Source: Paraferrimonas sp. SM1919
Lineage (GTDB): Bacteria > Pseudomonadota > Gammaproteobacteria > Enterobacterales > Shewanellaceae
Assembly: GCF_010993985.1 (NCBI RefSeq)
Contig: NZ_WINH01000015.1
Span: 1-64,000, forward strand
Length of the DNA stretch: 64,000 nucleotides
Direction: 5' to 3'
Made by a program: the position numbers and the translations under genes. Below are positions 15,837 through 24,407 of this stretch, one piece after another. Every line of letters starts with the position of its first letter. Within the stretch, counting starts at the first letter, position 1. A model generated the notes under the pieces. The model searched no databases and was not told the origin of the DNA. It saw nothing but the letters and a program-made list of their open reading frames with translations.

Positions 15837-17051
15837 ATGACTTTTGACCAACTGATCCATCAACCTCAATTATTAAGCAATATACAGGCTCAAGGCTTTC
15901 TGCATGCAACAGAAATACAAGCCAATGCCATTCCAGTGATCCTTACTGGAATGGATCTCATGGCTGGTGCCCAGACTGGATCTGGAAAAACGGCCGCATT
16001 TGCTTTACCAATTATCGAACAGCTATTAAAGACGCAAACTCAGCCTATAGGCTTAAGCTGCAGCGCCTTGATTTTAGCGCCAACTAGGGAGCTGGCTTGC
16101 CAAATACAAACGGCAATAGAAGGTTTTATCACTAACACTGAGCTGCGGTTAGCAATTGCTATTGGTGGTGCCCCAATAGAGCCCCAGATCGAAGCATTAA
16201 AACCAGGAGTCGACATTTTGGTGGCCACCCCGGGACGGTTATTAGATCTCAATAGAAAAGGCAAAGTAACCCTAAAAAATTGCCAACACTTAGTTCTTGA
16301 TGAAGCCGATAGATTATTAGATTTAGGATTTATGGAGGAACTCCAAGCGATAGTTAAAAAATTACCTAAATCTCGACAAACTTTATTATTTTCCGCTACT
16401 TTCGATCCCCTGTTGTATCGTTTTGCTGGTCGCTTATTGAATAAGCCAAAGGTATTACAGGTCAGTGTTAACCAATCTAATCAAGACATTGAACAAAAAC
16501 TCTTTGAGGTCGATCCTGAAAAACAACAAGCAGCTTGTCTGTCACTGTTAAAACGTAATGATTGGTCGCAAGTTTTAGTGTTTGCTAGAAAAAAAGAACA
16601 AGCCGATAAATTTGCTCAAAAAATCATTGATGCTGGGATCAGTTGCCAACCATTACATGGTGATTTAACCCAAGCAAAACGCGATAAAGTGATTAATGAA
16701 TTTAGAGAAGCGAATCTGCGGGTGCTAGTGGCGACCGATGTTGCTGCTCGAGGACTTGATATTCCCCAACTGCCCTGTGTCATTAATTTAAATTTACCTT
16801 TTAGAGTAGAAGACTTCGTTCATCGAGTTGGCCGAACAGGGCGCAATGGTAATAAAGGCTACGCCATTAGTTTTTATAGCTCTGAAGATGCGCGCCTATT
16901 AGAAGACATTGAACAACTGCTAGATGTGAGGTTACCAAAGCAATGGTTACCTGGTTTTGAACCAGATCTGATGCGTGCGGATATGGCCCCTAAAACGGCC
17001 TCAAAAGCTGCCATAAAAAAAAGGGCTAGAAGAAAAGCCCTAAAAAAATAA
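15837..17051 (+). CDS. DEAD-box RNA helicase (RhlE type)
   Basis: A 404-residue ATP-dependent RNA helicase with the full motif set: Q motif (TEIQANAIP), motif I AQTGSGKTAAF, Ia PTRELA, TPGRLLD, motif II DEAD, motif III SAT, ATDVAARGLDIP, and motif VI HRVGRTGR. The C-terminal tail is basic (KKRARRKALKK), typical of RhlE-like proteins that remodel rRNA or mRNA. It is monocistronic after the pot terminator. The last codons overlap the terminator stem shared with the converging gene. Confidence 0.88.
   Translation: MTFDQLIHQPQLLSNIQAQGFLHATEIQANAIPVILTGMDLMAGAQTGSGKTAAFALPIIEQLLKTQTQPIGLSCSALILAPTRELACQIQTAIEGFITNTELRLAIAIGGAPIEPQIEALKPGVDILVATPGRLLDLNRKGKVTLKNCQHLVLDEADRLLDLGFMEELQAIVKKLPKSRQTLLFSATFDPLLYRFAGRLLNKPKVLQVSVNQSNQDIEQKLFEVDPEKQQAACLSLLKRNDWSQVLVFARKKEQADKFAQKIIDAGISCQPLHGDLTQAKRDKVINEFREANLRVLVATDVAARGLDIPQLPCVINLNLPFRVEDFVHRVGRTGRNGNKGYAISFYSSEDARLLEDIEQLLDVRLPKQWLPGFEPDLMRADMAPKTASKAAIKKRARRKALKK
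17018..17048. terminator. Bidirectional terminator between converging genes
   Basis: GGGCT (17023-17027) and AGCCC (17036-17040) form a short stem with A-runs to the left and A-rich sequence to the right. The plus strand lacks a T-run but the minus strand has one. It therefore mostly serves the minus-strand gene ending at 17053. Confidence 0.55.
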
Positions 17052-17052
17052 T

Positions 17053-17622
17053 TTAAATCTGCAAATGGGCTAAACCCGCAAGGGCTAATAATAATAATCC
17101 GACCAATAATTTTGGATTGCTAGGGTTAGCCCGCGGGCTCACAGGCGCAGCAAAAGTCTTATCCAGAGCCAATAACTTTAACTGATGATCTTGCCCCATA
17201 ATATGTTGCATGGTAGCCAGTAAATCTTTGCGACTGCGGTAGCGCACTAAAAAGAAGCTATCCCAATTCGTCGCTGGTATACCTATTAATTCGATATTAT
17301 TGCCGATCACTTTTCCAGCTAAAAGCGGATGGCAAGCTCGTATCAAAGCAAAACCAAAAAATTTTTTTGCATAGCTCTGCAAATGCTCAAGGCTCTCAGA
17401 TTTAGGTGATTTCAGTTGCAAGGCATTGACCATTACAAACTCTTTGCCGTCATCTTGCTCAAAAAATTGCTTCACCTTTATGAGATGTTGTTCATCAAAC
17501 TGTCGCAGTTGTAAGCTTTGTTGATACCACAGATCGATATCTTTTTGGCTAACTTTGGTGCCCAAACCACAGTACCAAAGCCAAAATATGATATAGATAA
17601 TCAACGCAATTAAATAACTCAT
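17053..17622 (-). CDS. Hypothetical protein with terminal membrane segments
   Basis: A 189-residue protein with a hydrophobic N-terminus (MSYLIALIIYIIFWLWYCGLG) and a hydrophobic C-terminus (LLVGLLLLALAGLAHL), so both ends are probably in the membrane with a soluble middle. I do not recognise the family. GGGAAG stands before the ATG, and the gene lies 11 bp after the SDR gene, so it is the last gene of a GST-SDR unit. Confidence 0.55.
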   Translation of the reverse strand: MSYLIALIIYIIFWLWYCGLGTKVSQKDIDLWYQQSLQLRQFDEQHLIKVKQFFEQDDGKEFVMVNALQLKSPKSESLEHLQSYAKKFFGFALIRACHPLLAGKVIGNNIELIGIPATNWDSFFLVRYRSRKDLLATMQHIMGQDHQLKLLALDKTFAAPVSPRANPSNPKLLVGLLLLALAGLAHLQI

Positions 17623-17633
17623 AAACTTCCCTA

Positions 17634-18410
17634 TTAATAAACTGATATACCACCATCAACCACGATGGCCTGCCCATTAGTAAAGGTATTGGCTGGACTG
17701 CAAAGCAATAAAATTGCATTGACGACTTCTTCAACTAAAGCAATTCTACCCATTGGGTGTTTAGCTGACATTGCTTCAATGGCGGTATTTGCGCCTTCCT
17801 TACCGATTTGCTTAAGTAAATTGGTGGCTGCTAAAAAGGGACAAACAGCATTAACTCTGATCCCCATATTGGCATAATCATAAGCCGCTGTGCGAGTTAA
17901 CCCCAAAACACCATGCTTGGCTGCACTGTAGCCAGCCATGGCAGGAGCCGCTTCTGTTGCTGCGACAGAACTAATATTGACTATATGACCACAACCTTGG
18001 GCTTTCATCATCGTCAGTTGGCTACGCATCGCTAAAAACACTGCTGTTAAATTAATGTCTAACTGGGCTTGAAAGGTCGCTAAATTTTGTTGATGAAACG
18101 CCTGTGGAGGTTGAGCAATACCGGCATTATTGATAGCAATGTCGACACCACCTAAACGGGTTCTAATGGTTTCTACTAAATCTGCATGGAAGCTTTCGAC
18201 ACTAATGTCCCCTGCTAAACTTTCTACCTTTATCATGGGATAGATCTTAGTTAACTCAGCACTAACGCTGGTTAATTTATCTGAGTCTATATCGGTGATA
18301 AATAGGTTTGCTCGACGCTGAGCAAACCCATGGCATAATCCCAACCCAAAACCGCCAACAGCGCCACTGATAAAAACCCTCTGACCATCAAAATCCAGTA
18401 ATTTATCCAC
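17634..18410 (-). CDS. Short-chain dehydrogenase/reductase
   Basis: A 258-residue classical SDR. The cofactor site is FISGAVGGFGLGLC (the normal TGxxxGxG with SGAVGGFG), NNAG follows (INNAGIAQPP), and catalytic Ser, Tyr and Lys lie in VNISSVAATEAAPAMAGYSAAKHG. The C-terminus has NGQAIVVDGG, typical of family members that oxidise hydroxy groups or reduce ketones. The substrate is unknown. The start overlaps the GST-like gene by 8 bp, so the two are coupled. Confidence 0.8.
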   Translation of the reverse strand: MDKLLDFDGQRVFISGAVGGFGLGLCHGFAQRRANLFITDIDSDKLTSVSAELTKIYPMIKVESLAGDISVESFHADLVETIRTRLGGVDIAINNAGIAQPPQAFHQQNLATFQAQLDINLTAVFLAMRSQLTMMKAQGCGHIVNISSVAATEAAPAMAGYSAAKHGVLGLTRTAAYDYANMGIRVNAVCPFLAATNLLKQIGKEGANTAIEAMSAKHPMGRIALVEEVVNAILLLCSPANTFTNGQAIVVDGGISVY

Positions 18411-19518
18411 GATCTTGCACCAACTCTAATTGACCATACTGGCGTTTAACACGAGCATTAATCGGCTTTTGAAAATACGGTAATGCACCCACTTGGGCTA
18501 ATAGTTCAGTGCAGCTTTGCTTATCATCAGCCCCAAGAGAATGATAAAAGTCATAACTGCGTTGGAACATCCACTGGGTATAAGTGCTGATCAATCGGGT
18601 TGATTTCACCCCTCCGATGGTGAATGGATGGAAACCTAAAGTTCTTGGGATATTGTTATCCGGATTCAATTTCATATAGGCCTCGTTCGCTCTGATAACA
18701 CTGCTAACATCAGGCAACTGCTCGAGAGCTTGATGGTGTAACAGTTGTAAAACTTGCGGGCTAATATCATCATTATTGGCAAACTCGCCAGTAAGTGGTT
18801 GTGGCTTATTCATGCGCTGCAACCATTGATATACATGAGGAGCACATTCTTGCATGATAGCTTTTGGGTAGGGATCTCGACCAAGATGAGCATACAAAGG
18901 CCCCATTAACCCAAAATCAGCCACAGATGGCCTAGAGCCAAATAAGAAGTCACTTTTGCCGAATCGTTGATTGAGTAACGCTAAATCTTGCAGATAACGC
19001 TGCTCTATCGCATCTTCTGTTTCAGCTTGTATTCCTAACCATTTAATTGAGTTTCTAAAGGGTTTTGAATGCTCTATCCCTGCCGCGATTTGTTCTTCAG
19101 GGTCCTCTGAGCGGGTCACCTGCACCCCAAACTCTTTCATAATAAAATCATGGTGTTTGTCTAGGTGACTCCATCGATAATGCATCGCGGGCAATAACAG
19201 CCATTCATCACCATAAAACTCTAATAACAAAGCTGCGAGTTTTTGTTTCGGGGTTGATGGGTATACTGAGGCTTTTGGATAAGATTGCTCAATAAAGTCT
19301 AAGATTTCTGTGGTGTCTTGTACCAATTGCCCCGATTGAGTTTTGATCACCGGAATAATCGGCGTGCCTGCCACCGGCAAAATATCTTCCATTAATGCTC
19401 TTTTGCTGATCCTTTTTTCTTCAAAGTTAACCCCTTTATATTTAAGGTGAGCGCGGGTTTTACCTGAATAATAAGATAAATGAACCCCATAAAGAATGAT
19501 GTCAGCCTGAGTTTGCAT
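18403..19518 (-). CDS. Long GST-like protein (371 residues)
   Basis: It has an N-terminal thioredoxin-fold GST domain (VHLSYYSGKTRAHLKYKGVNFEEK, then the cis-Pro region GTPIIPVI) and an all-helical GST domain (FLFGSRPSVADFGLMGPL). The C-terminal extension of about 100 residues is absent from normal GSTs of 200-220 residues. It is the first gene of a minus-strand unit and diverges from a bile-acid-symporter-family transporter across 89 bp. A second long GST-like protein lies on the other side of the transporter. Confidence 0.65.
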   Translation of the reverse strand: MQTQADIILYGVHLSYYSGKTRAHLKYKGVNFEEKRISKRALMEDILPVAGTPIIPVIKTQSGQLVQDTTEILDFIEQSYPKASVYPSTPKQKLAALLLEFYGDEWLLLPAMHYRWSHLDKHHDFIMKEFGVQVTRSEDPEEQIAAGIEHSKPFRNSIKWLGIQAETEDAIEQRYLQDLALLNQRFGKSDFLFGSRPSVADFGLMGPLYAHLGRDPYPKAIMQECAPHVYQWLQRMNKPQPLTGEFANNDDISPQVLQLLHHQALEQLPDVSSVIRANEAYMKLNPDNNIPRTLGFHPFTIGGVKSTRLISTYTQWMFQRSYDFYHSLGADDKQSCTELLAQVGALPYFQKPINARVKRQYGQLELVQDRG

Positions 19519-19607
19519 TGAACTGTCCTTAGCACTGAAATTAGCTCCAGCATAACTATTGACACAATATCTGTCAATATATAGTCTGAAACATAATTGT
19601 TTTCAAA

Positions 19608-20492
19608 ATGAGTACTTTGCAAATGGATTTGATGACCTCAGTATTGATCCCTATCACTATGTTTTTACTCATGTTAAGTATGGGCTTAACCCTTACCACC
19701 AAAGATTTTGAGCGTATTATTCGTTTTCCTAAAGCAACGATTATTGCCCTAATGATTCAGCTCTTATTACTGCCCATTGTTGCCATTGTGCTAGGGTTAT
19801 TTTTTGACTTATCCACTATGCTAGCCGTGGGTTTAATTGCTGCTGCTGCCACTCCTGGGGGCACCACATCGAATTTGGTGGTTCATCTAGGTAAAGGTGA
19901 TACGGCGTTATCAATTAGCATTACCGCTTTGGCTACTGCGCTGACATTATTCACTCTGCCTTTATGGGTCGGGTTTGGTCTTGAATACTTTGGCTCTGAT
20001 GCCATTAAGGTCGAATTACCTATTGTGAAAACCGCAGCACAAATTGGTTTATTTACGGTCGTGCCTGTCGCGATTGGCATGTGGTTAAGGGGAAATAAAC
20101 CTAAATCGGTCAATTATGAGCCTATGCTTACGAAACTTAGCACCCTTTCTATGGTGGCTTCTTTTGTGATGGTGATTTTGTCGGACGCACAGAATAATTT
20201 AGACGGTGCCATGGGCGTTGCCCTACCCTCAACTCTATTGGTTTTTACCGCTATGTTTGTGGGTTTCTATATCCCTAAAGCATTCGGCGTCAATGCCAAA
20301 GATTGCGCCACCATCAGTGTAGAGACCTGCCTTAAAAATATGTTGCTGTCGTTATTTGTTGCCACTAACTCGCTGCAATCAATCGAAGCAACCTACCCAT
20401 CAGTTGTGGTGATCACCATTATGATCCCATTAGCAGCATTGATTATGTTGCTTTATAACCTGACACATAAACAAACCGTCGCCACCAATTAA
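19608..20492 (+). CDS. Bile acid:sodium symporter family (BASS) transporter
   Basis: A 294-residue membrane protein with 9 or 10 helices. MFLLMLSMGLTLTTKDFERI is the first-helix motif and AAAATPGGTTSNLVVHLGKGDTALSISITALAT the conserved middle (GGTTSN and the TAL helix). The fold transports organic anions with sodium; the bacterial substrate is unknown. The upstream 89 bp is a divergent promoter for two units. No strong RBS precedes ATG 19608, so ATG 19632 is possible. Confidence 0.8.
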   Translation: MSTLQMDLMTSVLIPITMFLLMLSMGLTLTTKDFERIIRFPKATIIALMIQLLLLPIVAIVLGLFFDLSTMLAVGLIAAAATPGGTTSNLVVHLGKGDTALSISITALATALTLFTLPLWVGFGLEYFGSDAIKVELPIVKTAAQIGLFTVVPVAIGMWLRGNKPKSVNYEPMLTKLSTLSMVASFVMVILSDAQNNLDGAMGVALPSTLLVFTAMFVGFYIPKAFGVNAKDCATISVETCLKNMLLSLFVATNSLQSIEATYPSVVVITIMIPLAALIMLLYNLTHKQTVATN

Positions 20493-20501
20493 GGAAGTGT
20501 T

Positions 20502-21701
20502 ATGGAAAACTACATAAAAAGACAGCAAACACATATTCAACAAGCCATGACACTTAATGCTGATGAGCAGCATAAATATCGCCTGTTAGTAAGTCCCCAA
20601 TCGCCCTACTCCCGTAAGCTGCAAACCTATATGCACTACAAAGGCATTGAGTACAAAAAAGTCATGGTTAATATGCAAATTTTTAGGGCAACCTTACCGA
20701 AGCTGATAGGTCAAACCATGGTCCCTGTGGTGTTAACTCCAGATGATAAGGTGATGCTTGATTCCACCATGATCATTCAAGAAATTGAGAAACAACACCC
20801 TGACTTTAGTGTCTTCCCACAAAGCTCTATACTGAACTTCTTTAACCTGTTAATAGAAGATTTTGCTGATGAGTATATGCCCCGCTTTATTATGCATACA
20901 CGCTGGGGTTTTGAGCAAAACAGGCAAACCATTAGCCATAAAATCGCCCGCTACCTCACCTTTGGTGTGAGCCTAACACAATTTAAACCCACTGCGGATT
21001 TTATCCTCAACAGGCAAACCGGCTTTGACAACATGCTGGCCCTAAATGAAGCCACCCGTGACAGTGTCACGCAACAAATCCATGAATTAATGGCCATATT
21101 AGAAGAGTTATTTAAGCAAAATAGCTTTGTCCTGGGGGAGCGACCATCACTGGCAGATTTTGCTTTATACGGTCCAATTCAAGTCCATTTTTATGAGGAT
21201 CCCTATTCTCAAACTTGGCTTGAAACCCAATTCCCATTGGTTTGCCACTGGCTTGATATTATCTCTAATCTAGGAGACACAAGGGGCAATTGTGGTCAAA
21301 CCGATTTCGGTAACTGGGTGACCACTGCACAAGCCCTAGAACAACTGCAGCCATTATTAAGCTTTATTAGTCGTACTTATATTCCGCTGAACTTAAGCCA
21401 AATCAATGCCCATATCCAGGGTAATAAAAGTTTTGAACTGACCGTAGATAGCGTTACTGGGACCTACCGTAGCAGCCCCTATAGAATGGTGGCCTTTGAA
21501 AAAGTCCAGCTGAATTTTCAGGCCTTAAAAATAGAGACAAAATCTCTATTAGAGCAAGCTCTGCCGACATCACTTATCTTCGCCCTGCAGCAAGAGGTGG
21601 TTCATAACAACATTTATGATGGTTTTAATCCACCATTTGTCGTGGATGGGATTGCCGATAATCGTATTGCCTCTAAAAACAACAAAGCTCATCAAGCATA
21701 G
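20502..21701 (+). CDS. Long GST-like protein (399 residues)
   Basis: Same architecture as the 371-residue protein on the other strand: a thioredoxin-fold GST domain from about residue 27 (LVSPQSPYSRKLQTYMHYKG), the cis-Pro region TMVPVVL, a helical domain (FVLGERPSLADFALYGPI) and a long C-terminal extension. It follows the transporter by 9 bp with AAGGA upstream, so it is cotranscribed. The two proteins are probably distant paralogues. Confidence 0.65.
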   Translation: MENYIKRQQTHIQQAMTLNADEQHKYRLLVSPQSPYSRKLQTYMHYKGIEYKKVMVNMQIFRATLPKLIGQTMVPVVLTPDDKVMLDSTMIIQEIEKQHPDFSVFPQSSILNFFNLLIEDFADEYMPRFIMHTRWGFEQNRQTISHKIARYLTFGVSLTQFKPTADFILNRQTGFDNMLALNEATRDSVTQQIHELMAILEELFKQNSFVLGERPSLADFALYGPIQVHFYEDPYSQTWLETQFPLVCHWLDIISNLGDTRGNCGQTDFGNWVTTAQALEQLQPLLSFISRTYIPLNLSQINAHIQGNKSFELTVDSVTGTYRSSPYRMVAFEKVQLNFQALKIETKSLLEQALPTSLIFALQQEVVHNNIYDGFNPPFVVDGIADNRIASKNNKAHQA

Positions 21702-21794
21702 TGAAAGAAATTCGATTTAAGTCCTTAATTACTGGTGTTATTGTGACGCTTATAAAATGTTGCTAAATATAATAAAGTTGTTAAGGATAACTTG

Positions 21795-22535
21795 ATGAAA
21801 TATAAAACTCTTGCTTTAGCCGCTGCAATCTCAATGACACCAGCAGCTCATGCGGATATGTTAGGTTTCGTGGTTGGCGCTAATGCCTGGAACCAAAGCA
21901 TGACCGGTAAGGTTCAATACGGCGTATCAAAAATTGATACCCAAGAACAACTCAATATTGCTTCCGAAACTAAACCAAATTTTTATGCCGACTTTGAGCA
22001 TCCGTTACCACTGATCCCTAATGTTCGCATCCAACAATCTCAAATCCAACTTAAAGGTAACAACACCCTTACTCAAGATATTGAATTTGGCGGTGTTGTC
22101 TTTCCTGTTTCAGGAAACGTTGAATCCAATATCGATTTTAGCCACACAGATGCGACGATTTACTACGAAATCTTAGATAATTGGGTATCTGTCGATGTTG
22201 GTCTTACTGCCCGCCTATTCCAAGGTGAAGCAAGCATTACCTCTATGGCTCAACAAGCCAAGCTAGGTTTAGACCAAGCCCTACCTATGGTTTACGGCAA
22301 GGTAAAATTTGAGCTACCACTTTCTGGCCTTTACGCCAGCGTTCGTGGTAACGGCATTGGCTATAGCGATAAAAAATTCATGGATATCGAAGCCGCAGTG
22401 GGTTATGAAACCAGCATCGGACTAGGTCTAGAAGCGGGCTACCGCCAATTTGAGCTCGATTTTATGGATAATGACGAAGAAGGCGCAGACGTAAAAATTG
22501 ATGGCGCTTATTTAGGTGTGTTCTACCACTTCTAA
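21795..22535 (+). CDS. TIGR04219-type outer membrane beta-barrel protein
   Basis: A 246-residue protein with a signal peptide ending AAHADM (after residue 21). The body is rich in alternating aromatic strands and ends GAYLGVFYHF with a C-terminal Phe, an outer-membrane signature. GFVVGANAWNQSMTGKVQYG matches the TIGR04219 family opening. Start ATG 21795 has AAGGA 7 nt upstream. Function is unknown. Confidence 0.75.
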   Translation: MKYKTLALAAAISMTPAAHADMLGFVVGANAWNQSMTGKVQYGVSKIDTQEQLNIASETKPNFYADFEHPLPLIPNVRIQQSQIQLKGNNTLTQDIEFGGVVFPVSGNVESNIDFSHTDATIYYEILDNWVSVDVGLTARLFQGEASITSMAQQAKLGLDQALPMVYGKVKFELPLSGLYASVRGNGIGYSDKKFMDIEAAVGYETSIGLGLEAGYRQFELDFMDNDEEGADVKIDGAYLGVFYHF

Positions 22536-22550
22536 AGGCAACATCCAATT

Positions 22551-22582
22551 AAAAAGCTCAAGCCATTGCTTGAGCTTTTTTT
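22551..22582 (+). terminator. Intrinsic terminator after the outer-membrane protein gene
   Basis: AAAAAGCTCAAGC and GCTTGAGCTTTTTTT arms with a 4-nt loop. Because A-runs and T-runs flank the stem on both sides it can work in both directions, including for zapC. Confidence 0.9.
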
Positions 22583-22619
22583 ATCATTTAAAAATACAGC
22601 AACACCATTTTATATTAGT

Positions 22620-23168
22620 TTATGCTCTTTTAGCATAATCCATCATATGGCCACTAAAAGAAGACACCAGTGGCAATAAACGTGAATTTAATACCTTGAT
22701 AGTAGAAAAAGCCATTAACAAGTCGGAATCGCTTACAGCGAGTTCAGATAGCAATAATACGACTGATGATGTGGCACTGGCATCAATAACAAAGCAAAGC
22801 CCTTTCGCTTGTTCTGTTTGTAAGTAAAACACCTTACCTGGTTTTGAATATACACATTCATGACTCATCTTAAATAAATGAGATTTTGGCGCTTGATGCT
22901 GCCACATAAACTTAGCTGCCGTTGCATTTAACGCCATTTGTACCAACAGAGGCTCTGAAGCTTTAACTTGCTGTGATAACATTTCTAACGATTGGGTGTA
23001 ATAAATAGCGTGCTGAGTATTAAAAATTTGAGACGACAAAGCGTCAGGAATTAAATTCTTACTTTTAAGCTCAGTCATAAAATTTAACTCATTACCCAAG
23101 CTTATTAATAAGGCATCCCGATTACTATCATAATTCCATTGCCAAGTGTCATTTGGCATTAATAACAT
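22620..23168 (-). CDS. zapC: Cell division protein ZapC
   Basis: A 182-residue soluble protein (E. coli ZapC is 180). The N-terminal WQWNYDSNRDALLISLGNEL corresponds to the E. coli start, and it neighbours pyrD as in E. coli. ZapC stabilises FtsZ rings by promoting protofilament bundling. AGGA 7 nt before the ATG at 23168 decides the start. The call rests on synteny and the N-terminal pattern; overall identity is low. Confidence 0.75.
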   Translation of the reverse strand: MLLMPNDTWQWNYDSNRDALLISLGNELNFMTELKSKNLIPDALSSQIFNTQHAIYYTQSLEMLSQQVKASEPLLVQMALNATAAKFMWQHQAPKSHLFKMSHECVYSKPGKVFYLQTEQAKGLCFVIDASATSSVVLLLSELAVSDSDLLMAFSTIKVLNSRLLPLVSSFSGHMMDYAKRA

Positions 23169-23270
23169 TTGATAATCCTGCTCAAAAAATAATTAATACA
23201 AATTTAATATAGTTGATTAAATACACAATATCAACTATTTAGCAAATAGAAAAATATTTTGCAAGATAAA

Positions 23271-23306
23271 AAAAGGATCCTAAAGCAAACCTAAAAGGAT
23301 CCTTTT
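23271..23306 (-). terminator. Terminator of pyrD
   Basis: AAAAGGATCC and GGATCCTTTT arms with a 16-nt loop, located 27 bp after the pyrD stop on the minus strand, with T-rich flank. A further perfect 9-bp inverted repeat (GATCTAAAT / ATTTAGATC) spans the pyrD stop at about 23309-23339. Confidence 0.8.
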
Positions 23307-23332
23307 ATGATCTAAATAAAGATCTTTATAAT

Positions 23333-24343
23333 TTAGATCTTATTTACGATCTCTTTTATTAACTCTGGTCCATTATAAATAAAACCAGAATATACCTGAA
23401 CTAATTTAGCACCTGCATCTAATTTTTGCTGTGCATCTTCAGCAGAATTAATACCACCAACACCGATGATCGGAACTTGATCTTTTAAGTGCGAATACAG
23501 TTTAGCGACAACCTCTGTTGACTTATCACGCACAGGTAAACCACTCAATCCACCTGCCTCATCGCAATGCTCAAGACCGGCGACTGCTTCACGATCTAAA
23601 GTGGTATTCGTTGCAATGGCACAATCCATTTTATTACGTAGTATTGAACCTGCAATTGATTCAATTTCTTCGTCTGAAAGATCTGGAGCAATTTTTAAAG
23701 CTAATGGGACATATTTACCATATTTTTCCGCTAATTCTAGTTGCTTCTGCTTTAAACTTGACAGTAATTCGTCTAATAATTCACCATATTGTAAAGAGCG
23801 TAATCCTGGAGTATTTGGAGAGGAAATATTAACGGTTATATAGCTAGCTACATCGTAAACCTTATCCATACAAATTAGGTAATCGTCTTTACCATTCTCA
23901 ACGGGAGTATCTTTATTTTTACCAATATTAACGCCAATAATTACATCAGATTTAACGGCTTTAATATTAGCCACTAATGCATCAACGCCATTATTGTTAA
24001 AGCCCATTCGATTAATGATCCCTTTTGCTGGCTTTAATCTAAATAGTCTTGGTTTATCATTACCAGGTTGTGCTTTTGGAGTAACGGTACCCACTTCAAC
24101 ATGGCCAAATCCCATATCGGCAAACGCATCAATACATTCACCATTTTTATCCAGACCTGCTGCAAGACCAACAATATTTGGAAAAGTAATACCCATTACT
24201 TCAACTGGCTTTTTAGGAAGCGTTTGTTTATAAAAAATATTTAAAGGTGTTTTACCCGTAAGACCTAATGACTTAATTGAAAATTCATGGGCCAACTCTG
24301 GATCCATTTGAAACATGATTTTTTGGGCAATTTTATAAAACAT
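23333..24343 (-). CDS. pyrD: Dihydroorotate dehydrogenase (quinone), class 2
   Basis: A 336-residue flavoenzyme that oxidises dihydroorotate to orotate with quinone (pyrimidine synthesis), bound to the inner membrane by the N-terminal helices. [25 protein letters not shown], the active-site Ser region [15 protein letters not shown], and [11 protein letters not shown] are the conserved blocks. Length equals E. coli PyrD. The frame extends to 24400, but ATG 24343 has AGGAG 6 nt upstream and matches the family start. Confidence 0.95.
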   Translation of the reverse strand: MFYKIAQKIMFQMDPELAHEFSIKSLGLTGKTPLNIFYKQTLPKKPVEVMGITFPNIVGLAAGLDKNGECIDAFADMGFGHVEVGTVTPKAQPGNDKPRLFRLKPAKGIINRMGFNNNGVDALVANIKAVKSDVIIGVNIGKNKDTPVENGKDDYLICMDKVYDVASYITVNISSPNTPGLRSLQYGELLDELLSSLKQKQLELAEKYGKYVPLALKIAPDLSDEEIESIAGSILRNKMDCAIATNTTLDREAVAGLEHCDEAGGLSGLPVRDKSTEVVAKLYSHLKDQVPIIGVGGINSAEDAQQKLDAGAKLVQVYSGFIYNGPELIKEIVNKI

Positions 24344-24362
24344 TTCAACTCCTAGGTATAAA

Positions 24363-24386
24363 AAACCCCGGCAGTGGCCGGGGTTT
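24363..24386 (-). terminator. Terminator of the glutamate dehydrogenase gene
   Basis: AACCCCGGC and GGCCGGGGTT arms around a short loop, downstream of the minus-strand dehydrogenase stop and just before pyrD. The T-run is short. Confidence 0.75.
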
Positions 24387-24407
24387 AAATTATATATCAA
24401 AAATAAC

